64,000 nt of DNA from Solimonas soli DSM 21787 (GTDB taxonomy: Bacteria > Pseudomonadota > Gammaproteobacteria > Nevskiales > Nevskiaceae). The notes beneath the pieces were generated by a model. It was not told where the DNA came from, made no database searches, and saw only the letters and a list, made by a program, of their open reading frames with translations. Shown here in pieces: positions 9,883-19,585 of this stretch. Location: positions 496,001 to 560,000 of the forward strand of contig NZ_AXDW01000001.1 of NCBI RefSeq assembly GCF_000474945.1, in the 5' to 3' direction. The position numbers and the translations under genes were made by a program. The number at the start of each line of letters is the position of its first letter. Position 1 is the first letter of the stretch.

Positions 9883-10419
9883 TCAATCGGGCCGACCGCG
9901 CTCGACGTAGGACTTCAGGCGCGCCATCTGGCCGGCGAACATGCCATCGACCATCGGCGCCAGTTGCTCGAAAGACGTGCCGCCGGCATAGCCGCCGACC
10001 GCGTAGCTGAATTTCAGCGTGCTGCCGGTGCCGGCCGCGCCGATCTCCCAGCTGGCGGCGCCGCTGACGCCCATGCTCTGCAGCGGCCCGAAAGCGCCGC
10101 TCATGCGCAGCAGCTGCGGACGCGCGGCGAACACCACCGTCGCGTGCAGCACGCTGCCGCCGGCGTCGAGCCGCTCGCAGAAGCAGCCGCCGGCGCGCGG
10201 CTCGATGCGCAGATGATCGGCCTTGCCCGAGTAGCTGTGCGCCCCGTCCCACCAGCGGCCGACGTCCACCAGCGCGTCGTAGACCTGGTCCGGCGCCGCC
10301 TTCAGCGTCAGCGTCTGCTCGATCGCGAAGCCGGTGACGGCGACCGACTTCACCTCGGCGCCGGCCGTGCCGGAGCCGCCGAGACCCAGCGCCAGTACGA
10401 TGCAGGTGCCGATTCGCAT
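9883..10419 (-). CDS. SRPBCC/START-like fold protein, exported
   Basis: 178 aa from the ATG at 10419, which gives an immediate signal peptide (residues 1-20, MRIGTCIVLALGLGGSGTAG). The mature part looks like the polyketide-cyclase/SRPBCC ligand-binding fold: LKAAPDQVYDALVDVGRWWDGAHSYSG, a central strand region (GGCFCERL) and a C-terminal helix (LAPMVDGMFAGQMARLKSYV). Members bind small hydrophobic ligands, and no substrate can be assigned. The export signal is less common for this fold. It is divergent from the QueD-like gene downstream on the plus strand. Confidence 0.75.
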   Translation of the reverse strand: MRIGTCIVLALGLGGSGTAGAEVKSVAVTGFAIEQTLTLKAAPDQVYDALVDVGRWWDGAHSYSGKADHLRIEPRAGGCFCERLDAGGSVLHATVVFAARPQLLRMSGAFGPLQSMGVSGAASWEIGAAGTGSTLKFSYAVGGYAGGTSFEQLAPMVDGMFAGQMARLKSYVERGRPD

Positions 10420-10510
10420 GTCTGCCCCTCCCCAAGTCCGGACGGAGCTTCGCACGCTTGACGCCGCCGTGGCGATCCGTACCCTCGCCGCCCCTTACAC
10501 TATGCATCCC

Positions 10511-11353
10511 ATGTCCCGCCTCTTCGTCGAACAGCTGACCGTCATCGATTGCGCCTACCTCGACGCGACGCGCGGCCTGGTCGGCGAGAGCTGGATCGTC
10601 GACATCGAACTCGACGGAGACCTCGACGCGCAATCCATGGTGCTCGACTTCGGCGAGGTCAAGAAGCGCCTGAAGCGCGCCATCGACGGCAGCGTCGACC
10701 ACGCGCTGCTGGTCCCGCGGCGCGCGTCCGGGCTGCAATCGCGAACCGAAGGCGAGGCCCTGTGCTTGCGCTTCGAGAGCCGGCAGGGGCTCTACGAACA
10801 CCGCTCGCCGGCCGCCGCGGTCGTGCTGCTGGACACCGACGCCGTCACCTCCGATGCGCTGGTCGCCCATCTGCGACAGCGGCTGCGGGCCGAGCTGCCG
10901 GCCAATGTCCGCGCGCTGACGGTGGCGCTGCGCAGCGAACGCATCGACGGCGCCTTCTACCACTACGTGCATGGCCTGAAGAAGCATGCCGGCCTCTGCC
11001 AGCGCATCGCGCACGGCCACCGCTCGCGTCTCGAGGTGCGCGTCGACGGCGCTCGCGACGCCGGACTGGAAGCCGACGTGGCGCGGCGCTGGACCGATAT
11101 CTACCTCGGCACGCGCGCCGACATCGTCGAACGCGACGCGGCGCGCATCCGGTTCGCTTACCGCAGCGGCGAAGGCGACTACGAGCTGGCGCTGCCGGCG
11201 AGCCGCTGCGACCTGCTCGACACCGACACCACGGTCGAACAGATTGCCGCGCACCTCGCGGCGCAGCTCGCCGCCCGAAGGCCCGGCCGCTCGGTCAGTG
11301 TCCGCGCCTATGAAGGGGTGATGAAAGGTGCGGTCGCGCAGGACCAGCGGTAG
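10511..11353 (+). CDS. Tandem 6-carboxytetrahydropterin synthase-like protein (QueD/PTPS fold, two domains)
   Basis: 280 aa. Two copies of the T-fold domain are visible. The first (about 1-120: FVEQLTVIDCAYL, then DFGEVKKRLKRAIDGSVDH) has lost the zinc histidines; the HGHSY-type motif is VGESW. The second (about 130-280) keeps a Cys and the HGH pair in KKHAGLCQRIAHGHRSRLEV and a TVEQIAAHL helix. QueD makes 6-carboxytetrahydropterin in queuosine synthesis. Annotated proteins of this long type are called 6-carboxytetrahydropterin synthase, but the true reaction is uncertain. The start could also be the ATG at 10502. No strong ribosome site is seen. Confidence 0.75.
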   Translation: MSRLFVEQLTVIDCAYLDATRGLVGESWIVDIELDGDLDAQSMVLDFGEVKKRLKRAIDGSVDHALLVPRRASGLQSRTEGEALCLRFESRQGLYEHRSPAAAVVLLDTDAVTSDALVAHLRQRLRAELPANVRALTVALRSERIDGAFYHYVHGLKKHAGLCQRIAHGHRSRLEVRVDGARDAGLEADVARRWTDIYLGTRADIVERDAARIRFAYRSGEGDYELALPASRCDLLDTDTTVEQIAAHLAAQLAARRPGRSVSVRAYEGVMKGAVAQDQR

Positions 11354-11407
11354 CCGCCGCTCCCGGGGTTCAGGCGCCATTCAATGGCCTGCGCTAGAGT
11401 GCTGGCC

Positions 11408-12067
11408 ATGAGCAAACGTCCGTCCAAGATTCGCCTCGGCCTCCTCGGTGCCATCACCTGCGGAGCCTGGTCGCTGAGCGGCTGTATCGTCGAAAACCCG
11501 CCCCGTCCGGGGGTGGACTACGGCTACGTCGGCGGCTATGCGGGCAGCGCCTCGGTGAGCGCCGAGGTGTACGACGGCGCGCCCTACTATTACGGCAGTC
11601 CTTATTACTACGGCGGCCCGTACTACTACGGTCCGGGCTACTACGGCGGCTCGAGCGCGACCTACGTCTACACGCGCGATCATTACTATCCGGTCTACGG
11701 CCGCCCGCCGCGCGGCGATCATGATCACGACCATGACCATGACCATGACCATGACCACGATCATGATCACGACGGCCACGGCCATCATGGCGGCTACGAC
11801 GGTCCGGGCCGCCCGGGCCGCCCCGGCCAGGTCGGCAACGCTCCGCAGCGCCCCGACAACGGCGGCGGCTGGAACCACGACCGCCCGGGTCGCCCGGACG
11901 TCCACGTCGGCAATCCGGCGCAGCCGAGCCGGCCGATCATGGATCGTCCCGGCAATCCGCGCATGAGCACGCCCGCGCCGGGCGTGCAGCGCGCGCCGGC
12001 GCAACGCGAGCAGAGCGTGCGCTTCCCCGCGGCGCGCCTGCACGATCGCAGCGAACGTCTCAACTGA
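11408..12067 (+). CDS. Tyr-rich and His/Asp-rich lipoprotein of unknown function
   Basis: 219 aa. The signal sequence ends in a lipobox, SLSGC (Cys near residue 26), so the protein is probably lipid-anchored in the envelope. The mature part has Tyr/Gly repeats (YYYG units, about residues 58-80), then nine consecutive Asp-His dipeptides from about residue 104, then a Gly/Pro/Arg-rich tail. The Asp-His run could bind divalent metals such as nickel, zinc or copper; that is inference from composition. I recognise no family. The ATG at 11408 is preferred over 11384 because it starts the signal peptide cleanly. Confidence 0.7.
   Translation: MSKRPSKIRLGLLGAITCGAWSLSGCIVENPPRPGVDYGYVGGYAGSASVSAEVYDGAPYYYGSPYYYGGPYYYGPGYYGGSSATYVYTRDHYYPVYGRPPRGDHDHDHDHDHDHDHDHDHDGHGHHGGYDGPGRPGRPGQVGNAPQRPDNGGGWNHDRPGRPDVHVGNPAQPSRPIMDRPGNPRMSTPAPGVQRAPAQREQSVRFPAARLHDRSERLN
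11717..11770 (+). repeat. Hexanucleotide repeat (GAC/GAT CAT/CAC) encoding nine Asp-His pairs
   Basis: The tract is nine in-frame GAY-CAY units, with GACCAT repeated four times in perfect tandem at its centre. Because the unit is six bases, unit gain or loss keeps the reading frame, so copy number could vary between strains without inactivating the lipoprotein. Both codons of each amino acid are used, so purifying selection on the protein repeat is likely. Confidence 0.85.
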
Positions 12068-12116
12068 CGGAATGCGGCCCGCCGCGCCGGGGTTTTCCCG
12101 ATCGGCTTGTGATATA

Positions 12117-12140
12117 AAGGCCGCCCTTTCGGGCGGCCTT
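12117..12140 (+). terminator. Strong hairpin between the lipoprotein gene and hisI
   Basis: AAGGCCGCCC, loop TTTC, then GGGCGGCCTT gives a perfect 10-bp stem. There is no long T run after it (GCCGTTTCGG follows), so it is either a weak intrinsic terminator or an mRNA-stabilising 3' end. It lies 50 bp after the lipoprotein stop and 68 bp before the hisI start. Confidence 0.65.
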
Positions 12141-12207
12141 GCCGTTTCGGCTTCGTGATTGGCGATCTGCCCGGGGGACCCGAGCCCCGCTTCGTGATCG
12201 CTTCATC

Positions 12208-12684
12208 ATGGCTACCGACATCCATTTCTTCCCGCGTGTCACCGTCGAACAAGTCGAAGAAGGCCGCGAACTCGCGCCGAAATTCGACGAGCACGGCCTG
12301 CTGCCCTGCGTGACGACGGCGGCGCACAACGGCGAAGTGCTGATGCTCGGCTACATGAATGCCGAAGCGCTGCGCCTGACGATCGCCACCGGCGAAGCGC
12401 ACTACTACTCGCGCTCGCGCCAGACCATCTGGCACAAGGGCGCGACTTCGGGCCTCGTGCAGAAGATCGTCGAGCTGCGCATCGACGACGATCAGGACGC
12501 CGTCTGGCTGCGCGTCGACGTCATCGGCGACGCCAGCTGCCACGTCGGCTATCGCTCCTGCTTCTATCGCTCGGTGCCGACCGGCGAAGGCCCGGCGGTG
12601 CGCGAACTGCACTTCGAGGAAAGCGAGAAGGCTTTCGATCCGAAGGCCGTCTACGGCGACGCGCCGAACCCGACGCAGCTGTGA
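12208..12684 (+). CDS. hisI: Phosphoribosyl-AMP cyclohydrolase
   Basis: 158 aa. Catalyses the third step of histidine synthesis, opening the purine ring of phosphoribosyl-AMP. Family motifs are visible: MLGYMNAEAL, YYSRSRQTIWHKGATSG and the zinc-binding cysteines in DASCHVGYRSCFY. It is the single-domain form, without a fused HisE pyrophosphohydrolase, and stands alone here rather than in a his operon. The ATG at 12208 is preferred because the longer upstream frame reads through the preceding hairpin region. Confidence 0.93.
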   Translation: MATDIHFFPRVTVEQVEEGRELAPKFDEHGLLPCVTTAAHNGEVLMLGYMNAEALRLTIATGEAHYYSRSRQTIWHKGATSGLVQKIVELRIDDDQDAVWLRVDVIGDASCHVGYRSCFYRSVPTGEGPAVRELHFEESEKAFDPKAVYGDAPNPTQL

Positions 12685-12728
12685 GGCTGCCGTAACGGCC
12701 GGCGGCCCGCGGCCGTTCGCCGGCGACC

Positions 12729-13217
12729 CTACTCGATCACCGAACCGCGGCGCGGCGATTCTTCGCGCTCGCGCCGCCAGGGCCGCAGGCCCGGCATGAA
12801 CAGCAGCGGCAGGGCGAAGAAGCCGCCGAAGCCGCCGAGCAGCGCCGGCAGCAGCCAGGTTTCGACGAACAGGTCGAGCGTCGCGTCCTGCGGCTTCTGC
12901 GGGTCGAACAGCACCGTCACGCGATCGCCGACGGCGTAATGGCGGTACAGATCCGAGCCGGCGCTTTCGACGCGCCGCCGCTCGCCGCCGCCCGCGTCGA
13001 ACTCGACGATCAGCGTCGGCACGTCGCCGCTGATCTCGACGACCTCGCCCGGCGCCCGCGCGCCGAAGAATTGCTGGCGCAGCACGTTCGTCGCCAGCCA
13101 TAGCGCGATCAGCAGCGGCGGCAGCGACACCGCCAGCAGCAGGCTGCCGGTCAGCCGCCGCGACTGGCGTTCGCTGCGCCGGAACTGTTCCTCGAACCGC
13201 TCGAAACGGTCGTCCAT
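12729..13217 (-). CDS. DUF3592 membrane protein
   Basis: 162 aa. It has a basic, possibly coiled N-terminus (residues 1-22), a first membrane segment at about 24-46 and a soluble beta-rich middle with YAVGDRVTVLFDPQKPQDATL. That middle string is the DUF3592 hallmark. A second membrane segment follows at about 117-140. Function is unknown. It lies 33 bp downstream of comEC on the same strand and could be co-transcribed with it, but there is no functional link I can support. Confidence 0.75.
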   Translation of the reverse strand: MDDRFERFEEQFRRSERQSRRLTGSLLLAVSLPPLLIALWLATNVLRQQFFGARAPGEVVEISGDVPTLIVEFDAGGGERRRVESAGSDLYRHYAVGDRVTVLFDPQKPQDATLDLFVETWLLPALLGGFGGFFALPLLFMPGLRPWRREREESPRRGSVIE

Positions 13218-13250
13218 GCCCCCTCCCGGCGCGCACTCCCCGGCGCGAGT

Positions 13251-15644
13251 CTACGGCGCCGCGCAGGGTGCGGCCGGCAGCGACGCCGCGGCGCGCCGCC
13301 AGTAGGCATCGGCGGCCGGATCGGCATTCCAGAAATGGCTCGCCCGCAGCCGCCAGCGCTCGACCCGCAGCGCGCCGGCGGCGCCGGCGACGATGAGCGC
13401 GCCGTCCTCGCCGGTCATCAGCAGGCGCGCGCCGCAGTCCGCGTAGCGACGCACGACCTCGGGGCGCGGATGGTTGAAACGGTTGTGCCAGCCGCTGGGG
13501 AAAACGACGAGTTGCGGACGCACGGCGGCGATGAACGCGGCGCTCGACGAACTGGCGCTGCCGTGATGCGGCGCGATCAGCAGATCGGCGCGCAGCGCCT
13601 CGCCATGCGCATCGAGCAGGCGCTGCTCGGCGGCGCGCTCGATGTCGCCGGGCAGCAGCGCCGAAAAACCGCCCGCCGCGGGCGGCGCTTCGATTTTCAG
13701 CACGCAGGAGCGGTTGTTGTCGGAATCGAGGCCGCGCCGCGAACCCTTGGCGGCCGCGCCGGCCGACGCGCCCGGCCCCAGGACCGTGAAGCGCACGCCA
13801 TCCCACTCCCACTGCTGGCCGTCGCCGCAGGGCGGCGCACGGTCGGTACCGAGTTCACTGCGCACGTTCAGCAGGCGGCGCACGGCCGGCACGCCGCCGG
13901 CGTGATCGTTGTCACCGTGCGACAGCAGCAGCAGATCGATGTCGCGCAGGCCGCGGCCGAGCACGTAGGGCGCGACCACCGAGGCGCCGGCATCGAAGCC
14001 CTCGTCGTAGGCCGGCCCGGCATCGAACAGCAGGCTGTGCCGCGCGGTGCGCACCAGTACCGCGAGCCCCTGCCCGACATCGAGCACGCTGACCTCGAGC
14101 GCGCCGCGCAGCGGCGCGACCGGCGGCCAGAGCAGCGGCAGCAGGCACAGCAGGCCGGCCGGACGCAGCGGCAGGCCGGACGGCGCGAACAGCAGGACAG
14201 CGCCGATCAGGGCCAGCAGCAGCGCCGTCGGCGGCAGGGCCATCGGCCACCAGGCCTGCGGCGCGTGCGCGGCGACGGCGGCGAGCGCGGCGAGCACGTA
14301 CTCGAGCAGCTTGGCGCAGGCCGGCAGCAGGAACTGCGCGGCCGGCATCGACAGCGCGCCGACGAGCGTGACCAGCAGCAGCGCCGGCGTCAGCACCGCG
14401 AACAGCGGCACGGCGAGCAGGTTGACGAACGGCGCGGCCCAGGCCAGACCGTGGAAATACCAGACGCCGAGCGGCGCCAGCGCGAGGCTCAGGAACAGCT
14501 GCACGCGGATCGCCGCGCGCCAGGGCGCTTCCGGGCGCCAGCGGCCGCCGGCGAGATAGAAGATCGCCGCCACCGCCGCGAACGACAGCCACAGGCCCGG
14601 CGCCATCACCGCGCAGGGATCGGCGATGACGATCGCCGCCCAGGCCAGCGCGAGTGCGCGGCTCGGCTGCGCCGTGCGGTGCAGCAGCGCCGCGACCAGC
14701 AGCACCAGCAGCATGAACAGGGCGCGCGCCACCGGCGCCTCGAAGCCGGCCAGCGCCGCGCAGGCGCAGGCCACCAGCGCCGAGCCGTACAAGGCGAAGC
14801 GCTGCGCCGGCATGCGCAGGGCGAGGCCCGGCACGCTGGCCCAGGCCCAGCGCAGCACGAAGAACGCGAAGCCGGCGGCCAGAGCGAGATTGAAGCCGGA
14901 AATCGCGATCAGATGCGTGGTGCCGGTGAGGCGGAACACGTCCCAGTCGGCATCGCGCAGATCCGAGCTCACGCCGATCGTCAGGGCCTTGAGCAGCGCA
15001 GCGCCCGGTCGCCGGCCGGCCGCGTGGTCGATGCGATCGCTCCAGGCCTGGCGCAGCTCGAGCACCGGCCAGCCGGCGGCGCTGCCGCAGGGCTCGGCCC
15101 CGCGCACCGTCGCCGTCGCGCCGAGATGCTGGCGAAACAGCCAGGCCTCGTAATCGAAGCCGTCCGGGTTCAGGGAACCATGCGGCGCACGCAGGCGCAG
15201 GCGCAGACGCCAGCACTGAGCGCCGGCCAGCACGGTGTCGGCGCGATACCAGGAGACGCGGATGCGCGACGGCAGCCCGGCTTCCGCACGCGGCGCGAAC
15301 GTGAAACGCCAGGTCTGCGTCGGCTCGCCGCCCTCGCCGCGGTCGACGGCGCGCTCCGGCACCGAAGCGACGACGCCCTCGATCCAGCGCTCCTCGTTGT
15401 AGCGCGACTCCGGCCACCGATGCTCGCGCAGTCGTCCGGCATGCAGCGTGGTCAGCGCGAGGCCCAGCACCAGGGCGAGCAGGCATGCGCGGCCGCACCA
15501 GGGCAGAAGCGCGAGCGCGGCGAGCCCGCACAGCGCCGGCAGCGGCAGCAGCGACGGCAGGGCGTGCACCAGCAGCACGCCCGCCGTGAAGGCAAGCGTC
15601 AGGACACGGACGTCTCGACCAGCGTGCCGCTGTCCAGCGTCCAT
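13251..15644 (-). CDS. comEC: ComEC/Rec2 DNA-uptake channel
   Basis: 797 aa. This inner-membrane protein carries transforming single-stranded DNA into the cytoplasm. The layout is typical: N-terminal DUF4131 with membrane helices, a central competence domain ([28 protein letters not shown]), and a C-terminal metallo-beta-lactamase domain. That last domain has [27 protein letters not shown] (the HxxxDH-like metal site) and [14 protein letters not shown]. The start overlaps the 3' end of lolD by 46 bp; no later in-frame start precedes the first membrane helix. Natural competence of the organism is plausible but needs other genes not seen here. Confidence 0.93.
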   Translation of the reverse strand: MDAGQRHAGRDVRVLTLAFTAGVLLVHALPSLLPLPALCGLAALALLPWCGRACLLALVLGLALTTLHAGRLREHRWPESRYNEERWIEGVVASVPERAVDRGEGGEPTQTWRFTFAPRAEAGLPSRIRVSWYRADTVLAGAQCWRLRLRLRAPHGSLNPDGFDYEAWLFRQHLGATATVRGAEPCGSAAGWPVLELRQAWSDRIDHAAGRRPGAALLKALTIGVSSDLRDADWDVFRLTGTTHLIAISGFNLALAAGFAFFVLRWAWASVPGLALRMPAQRFALYGSALVACACAALAGFEAPVARALFMLLVLLVAALLHRTAQPSRALALAWAAIVIADPCAVMAPGLWLSFAAVAAIFYLAGGRWRPEAPWRAAIRVQLFLSLALAPLGVWYFHGLAWAAPFVNLLAVPLFAVLTPALLLVTLVGALSMPAAQFLLPACAKLLEYVLAALAAVAAHAPQAWWPMALPPTALLLALIGAVLLFAPSGLPLRPAGLLCLLPLLWPPVAPLRGALEVSVLDVGQGLAVLVRTARHSLLFDAGPAYDEGFDAGASVVAPYVLGRGLRDIDLLLLSHGDNDHAGGVPAVRRLLNVRSELGTDRAPPCGDGQQWEWDGVRFTVLGPGASAGAAAKGSRRGLDSDNNRSCVLKIEAPPAAGGFSALLPGDIERAAEQRLLDAHGEALRADLLIAPHHGSASSSSAAFIAAVRPQLVVFPSGWHNRFNHPRPEVVRRYADCGARLLMTGEDGALIVAGAAGALRVERWRLRASHFWNADPAADAYWRRAAASLPAAPCAAP

Positions 15645-16384
15645 ACGCGATCCATGCGGCTGGCCAGATGCAGATCGTGGGTGACGACGACGAGGCTGGT
15701 GCCGAGCTCGCGATTGAGCTCGAGCATCTGGTCGAACACGCGCTCGGCCGTCCTGGTATCGAGATTGCCGGTCGGCTCGTCGGCGAGCACACAGGCCGGC
15801 CGCGTCACCAGCGCGCGCGCCACGGCCGCGCGCTGGCGCTCGCCGCCCGACAGCTCGCCCGGCTTGTGCTGCAAACGCGCGCCGAGGCCGACGCGCGTCA
15901 GCAGATCGGTCGCGCGCTCCTGCGCTTCGCGCAGCGGCGTACGGCGGATCAGCAGCGGCATCGCCACGTTCTCGAGCGCCGTGAATTCCGGCAGCAGATG
16001 GTGGAACTGGTAGACGAAGCCGAGCGCCGCGTTGCGCAGGCGGCCGCGCGCCGCGTCGCTCAGCGCCGACATGTTCTCGCCGGCGACCCAGACCCCGCCC
16101 GCCGTCGGCGCATCGAGCCCGCCGAGGCAGTGCAGCAAGGTCGACTTGCCGCTGCCGCTGGCACCGACGATGGCGACGCGCTCGCCCCGGCCGATGCGCA
16201 GATCGATGTCCTTCAGCACCTCGAGCCGCAGACGGCCGTCGTCGAAGGTCTTGCCGAGCTGGGTCGCGCGAATGATGGCGCCGTCGCCGCTGCCCGCCTG
16301 TGCGTTACCACCACGCGAAGCGAATCCGCCGGCATCGAGTAGTGTGCTCGCTGCATCGGTTACTGCACCGGTCACGTCATTCAT
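15599..16384 (-). CDS. lolD: LolD, ATPase of the lipoprotein-releasing ABC transporter
   Basis: 261 aa. LolD powers release of outer-membrane lipoproteins from the inner membrane to LolA. Walker A is GASGSGKST, the signature is [15 protein letters not shown], and Walker B is [12 protein letters not shown]. The start at 16384 overlaps the lolC stop by 8 bp. An N-terminal extension of about 35 residues (Ala/Gly/Ser-rich) precedes the first ABC strand, longer than usual. MacB-type ATPases look similar, but the partner here is clearly LolC/E. Confidence 0.94.
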   Translation of the reverse strand: MNDVTGAVTDAASTLLDAGGFASRGGNAQAGSGDGAIIRATQLGKTFDDGRLRLEVLKDIDLRIGRGERVAIVGASGSGKSTLLHCLGGLDAPTAGGVWVAGENMSALSDAARGRLRNAALGFVYQFHHLLPEFTALENVAMPLLIRRTPLREAQERATDLLTRVGLGARLQHKPGELSGGERQRAAVARALVTRPACVLADEPTGNLDTRTAERVFDQMLELNRELGTSLVVVTHDLHLASRMDRVWTLDSGTLVETSVS

Positions 16385-17624
16385 AACGGAGCGCCTCCGC
16401 CGGCTGCACGCGCGAGGCGCGCCAGGCGGGGTACAGGGTCGATACGAGGCCGAGCACCAGCGACAGGCTGCCGATGCGGATGACATCGGAGAGCTTCAGC
16501 TCCGAGGGCAGATCGCTGATGTAGTAGACGTCCGGCGCGAGGAACTGATGGTGGGTCAGCTGCTCGAGCAGCGGCACCAGGGTCTCGACATTGAGCGCCA
16601 GCAGGACGCCGAAGAAAACGCCGAAGAAGGTGCCGACGAAGCCGATGATCGAGCCCTGCACCATGAAGATCGCCATGATCGAGCGCGGCGTCGCGCCGAG
16701 CGTGCGCAGGATGGCGATGTCGGCCTGCTTGTCCTGCACGACCATGACCAGCGTCGAGACGATGTTGAAGGCGGCCACGCCGACGATCAGCGAGAGGATG
16801 ATGAACATCACCATCTTCTCGGTGGCCACGGCGCGGAAGAAGTTGGCATGGCTGCGTGTCCAGTCCGAAATGTAATAGATGCCGGGCAGCTGGTTGGCGA
16901 GGTCGCGCGCCACGCGCGGCGCCGCGAACAGGTCGTGGAGCTTGAGGCGCACGCCGGTCACGGAATCGCCCATGCGCAGCAGGGCCTGCGCATCCTGCAG
17001 GTTGATCAGCACCAGGCCGCGGTCGAACTCGTACATGCCGACGCGGAAGATGCCGCTGACCGTGAAGCGGCGGAAGCGCGGCAGCACGCCGGCCGGCGTC
17101 ACCGAGGCCTGCGGGATCATCAGGTCGATCTTGTCGCCGATCGTCGCGCCCAGCGATTCGGCGAGTTCCGAGCCGAGCACGATGTTGTAGGAGCCCGGCG
17201 TCAGCGACTCGAAGCTGCCGGCCTTCATGTGCTGGTCGATCTCCGAAACGCGGCCTTCCTCGGCCGGAATCACGCCGCGCAGCATGGTGCCGGACAGGTC
17301 GGAGCCGACCTTCACCATGCCTTCGCCCTCGATGTACGGCGCGACCGCCTCGATCTCCTTGTTCTGCTTCGCCAGCTTGGCAACGCCCGGCCAGTCTTCG
17401 AGGCCGCCGCGATAGGCCGAGATGGTCGCGTGCGAGGCCATGCCGAGAATGCGCGTGCGCAGCTCGCGCTCGAAGCCGTTCATCACCGACAGCACCGTGA
17501 TCAGCGCCGTCACGCCGATCGCGATGCCGGCCATCGACGCCGCCGAAATGAAGGAAATGAAGTGGTTGCGCCGCTTGGCGCGCGTGTAGCGCAGGCCGGC
17601 GAACAGCTCGTAGGGGTTACGCAT
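16377..17624 (-). CDS. lolC: LolC/LolE-family permease of the lipoprotein-releasing system
   Basis: 415 aa. One membrane helix lies near residues 20-45 ([23 protein letters not shown]). A large periplasmic domain is followed by three C-terminal helices and the closing [18 protein letters not shown], typical of LolC/E. The N-terminal [20 protein letters not shown] is the family start, which fixes the ATG at 17624. Only one such permease is present beside lolD, so it may be the single LolF-like permease found in some genera or pair with one elsewhere. Which of the two names applies cannot be settled from this window. Confidence 0.93.
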   Translation of the reverse strand: MRNPYELFAGLRYTRAKRRNHFISFISAASMAGIAIGVTALITVLSVMNGFERELRTRILGMASHATISAYRGGLEDWPGVAKLAKQNKEIEAVAPYIEGEGMVKVGSDLSGTMLRGVIPAEEGRVSEIDQHMKAGSFESLTPGSYNIVLGSELAESLGATIGDKIDLMIPQASVTPAGVLPRFRRFTVSGIFRVGMYEFDRGLVLINLQDAQALLRMGDSVTGVRLKLHDLFAAPRVARDLANQLPGIYYISDWTRSHANFFRAVATEKMVMFIILSLIVGVAAFNIVSTLVMVVQDKQADIAILRTLGATPRSIMAIFMVQGSIIGFVGTFFGVFFGVLLALNVETLVPLLEQLTHHQFLAPDVYYISDLPSELKLSDVIRIGSLSLVLGLVSTLYPAWRASRVQPAEALRYE

Positions 17625-17699
17625 AAGTGGGCAATTGGACCACAAGGCCGACGATTCGTGCCAGCGAAGGACGGGCCGCCACGCAGAAAACTGACAAGA

Positions 17700-17717
17700 C
17701 GGTCACACAAGCTTCAC
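17700..17717 (+). promoter_or_regulatory. Possible Pho-box-like direct repeat upstream of the PhoX-family gene
   Basis: CGGTCAC and GCTTCAC are spaced 11 bp apart, the period of PhoB half-sites (CTGTCAT/C). The first half matches 6 of 7 bases, the second about 4 of 7. It sits in the 193-bp divergent gap between lolC and the PhoX-family gene, about 100 bp before that ATG. The match is weak and is kept only because of the gene it precedes. Confidence 0.3.
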
Positions 17718-17817
17718 GGGCTCGCAATTGCGTGCGGCTACGGTACGGCTCTCGGCAGCGTCCGCATGCACGGGCGCGCCAGGCAGCTCATCTTCGTAAG
17801 CGACCCAGGGAGTCACC

Positions 17818-19566
17818 ATGCAGAACCTGTCACCGCGCCCGCTCGGCGCCGGCCTTCTCACCGCCTGCGCCTTCGTCGGCGCGTTCGCGCTCGCCGCGTG
17901 CAGCGACGACGACAACAACGACACGCCGGACAATGCCAAGGCCACCCTCTTCGCGCCCGTCGACGTCGCCACCACCGACGCCGCCAAGCGCCAGGTCTAC
18001 GGCACCGATTTCGCGACGGTCGACGGCGAGACGCGCGAGACCGGCTACGTGACGATCCTGCGCTCGGGCGAGCAGCGCGGCAGCAGCGCCGACCTGAACA
18101 CCTTCGGCCTGCAGCTCGACAAGCACATGCAGCCGATCCTGGCCGATGACGGATCGAGCGCCATTCTCGATTCGAACGACTTCTCGTCGATCCTCAAGGT
18201 CGGCCGCAAGCTGTTCGCGGTCTCGCAGTTCGAGAGCCAGCCGGGCGCCATGTACCTGACCGAACTGGCGCAGGACAAAGCGACCGGCAAGCTGTCGGCC
18301 ACCAAGACCACGGCCATCGACCTGTCCAGCATCCACGGCATCTGGAACCCCTGCGCGGGTTCGGTCACGCCGTGGAACACGCACCTCGGCTCCGAAGAGT
18401 ACGAGCCGGACGCCATCAATGGCGCCACCGGCCGCGTCAAGACCATGGTCCCCTACGGCGACACGGTGAATCCGTACTACTACGGTTTCCCGGTCGAAGT
18501 CGCGGTCAAGGAAGACGGCACGGCGACGCCGACCAAGCACTACTCGATGGGACGCTTCGCGCACGAGTTGTCATACGTGATGCCGGACCAGAAGACCGTC
18601 TATGAAACCGACGACGGCAGCAACGTCGGCTTCTTCCGCTATGTCGCCACCACCGCCGGCCAGCTGACCGGCGGCACGCTGTACGCCGCCAAGTGGACGC
18701 AGACCGGCACCAAGCCGGCCACTTCGCCGCTGGCCGCCGCCGACATCAGCTGGGTCGAGCTGGGCACCGCCACCGACGCCGAAGTCGAAACGCTGATCGA
18801 TGCCGGCACCAAGTTCACCGACATTTTCGAGGTTGGCACCGTCACCGCCGGCGCCTGCGCCGCCGGCTTCACCTACGTCGACGCCTCCGACGGCGACGCC
18901 GTGGTGCCGAAGTGCCTCAAGCTCAAGACCGGCATGGAGAAGGCCGCCGCCTTCCTCGAAACGCGCACTTACGCGGCGCTCAAGGGCGCGACCACCGAGT
19001 TCAAGAAGGAAGAAGGCATCACCTTCGACCCGGATGGCAAGAAGGTCTACGTGGCCTACAGCGACACCAGCGGCCAGATGTCCGACGCCAAGGGCGATAT
19101 CCAGGTCGCCAAGGAAAGCTGCGGCACGGTCTACGCCTATGACGTCGACGCCAACTACATGATCACCAAGGCCAGCGGCGTGCTGCGCGGCACCAGCACG
19201 ACCTACCCGGCCGAGAGTGTCTTCGCCGGCAACACCTGCGACGTGAACGGCATCGGCAACCCGGACAACATCAGCTTCATGCCCGGACAGAAGACGCTGC
19301 TGATCGGCGAGGATGCCTCGAGCGCGCACCAGAACGACGTGGTGTGGGCGTACAACGTCGAGGCCAACACCCTGACGCGCATCGCCTCGACGCCCTACGG
19401 CGCGGAAACGACCTCGCTGTACTACTACCCGGACGTCAACGACTTCGGCTACATCGTCGCCGTCGTGCAGCACCCGTACGGCGAAAGCGACCAGTCCAAG
19501 CTGGAGGACGCGGCCGACAAGCACTCGTATTTCGGCTACATCGGCGCCCTGGCGCCGCACCAGTAA
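17818..19566 (+). CDS. PhoX-family (DUF839) lipoprotein phosphatase-like protein
   Basis: 582 aa. The signal peptide ends in LAAC (Cys near residue 24), followed by an acidic Asp/Asn stretch, so a surface or periplasmic lipoprotein is expected. The body looks like the PhoX/DUF839 beta-propeller. It has GTHLGSEEYEPDA-like spacing around TPWNTHLGSEEYEPD, GRFAHELSYVMPDQKTVYETDDG, and a closing GNPDNISFMPGQKTLLIGEDA with HQNDVVWAYN. PhoX enzymes are calcium/iron alkaline phosphatases, but many DUF839 proteins are untested. A good ribosome site (AGGGAGT) lies 6 bp before the ATG. A terminator follows directly. Confidence 0.85.
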   Translation: MQNLSPRPLGAGLLTACAFVGAFALAACSDDDNNDTPDNAKATLFAPVDVATTDAAKRQVYGTDFATVDGETRETGYVTILRSGEQRGSSADLNTFGLQLDKHMQPILADDGSSAILDSNDFSSILKVGRKLFAVSQFESQPGAMYLTELAQDKATGKLSATKTTAIDLSSIHGIWNPCAGSVTPWNTHLGSEEYEPDAINGATGRVKTMVPYGDTVNPYYYGFPVEVAVKEDGTATPTKHYSMGRFAHELSYVMPDQKTVYETDDGSNVGFFRYVATTAGQLTGGTLYAAKWTQTGTKPATSPLAAADISWVELGTATDAEVETLIDAGTKFTDIFEVGTVTAGACAAGFTYVDASDGDAVVPKCLKLKTGMEKAAAFLETRTYAALKGATTEFKKEEGITFDPDGKKVYVAYSDTSGQMSDAKGDIQVAKESCGTVYAYDVDANYMITKASGVLRGTSTTYPAESVFAGNTCDVNGIGNPDNISFMPGQKTLLIGEDASSAHQNDVVWAYNVEANTLTRIASTPYGAETTSLYYYPDVNDFGYIVAVVQHPYGESDQSKLEDAADKHSYFGYIGALAPHQ

Positions 19567-19585
19567 GCATCATCGGGCCGCACCC

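Noticed and set aside
11717-11773. Short tandem repeat considered as a CRISPR or satellite array
   Set aside because: The six-base units are in frame, have no spacers and encode Asp-His pairs in a lipoprotein.
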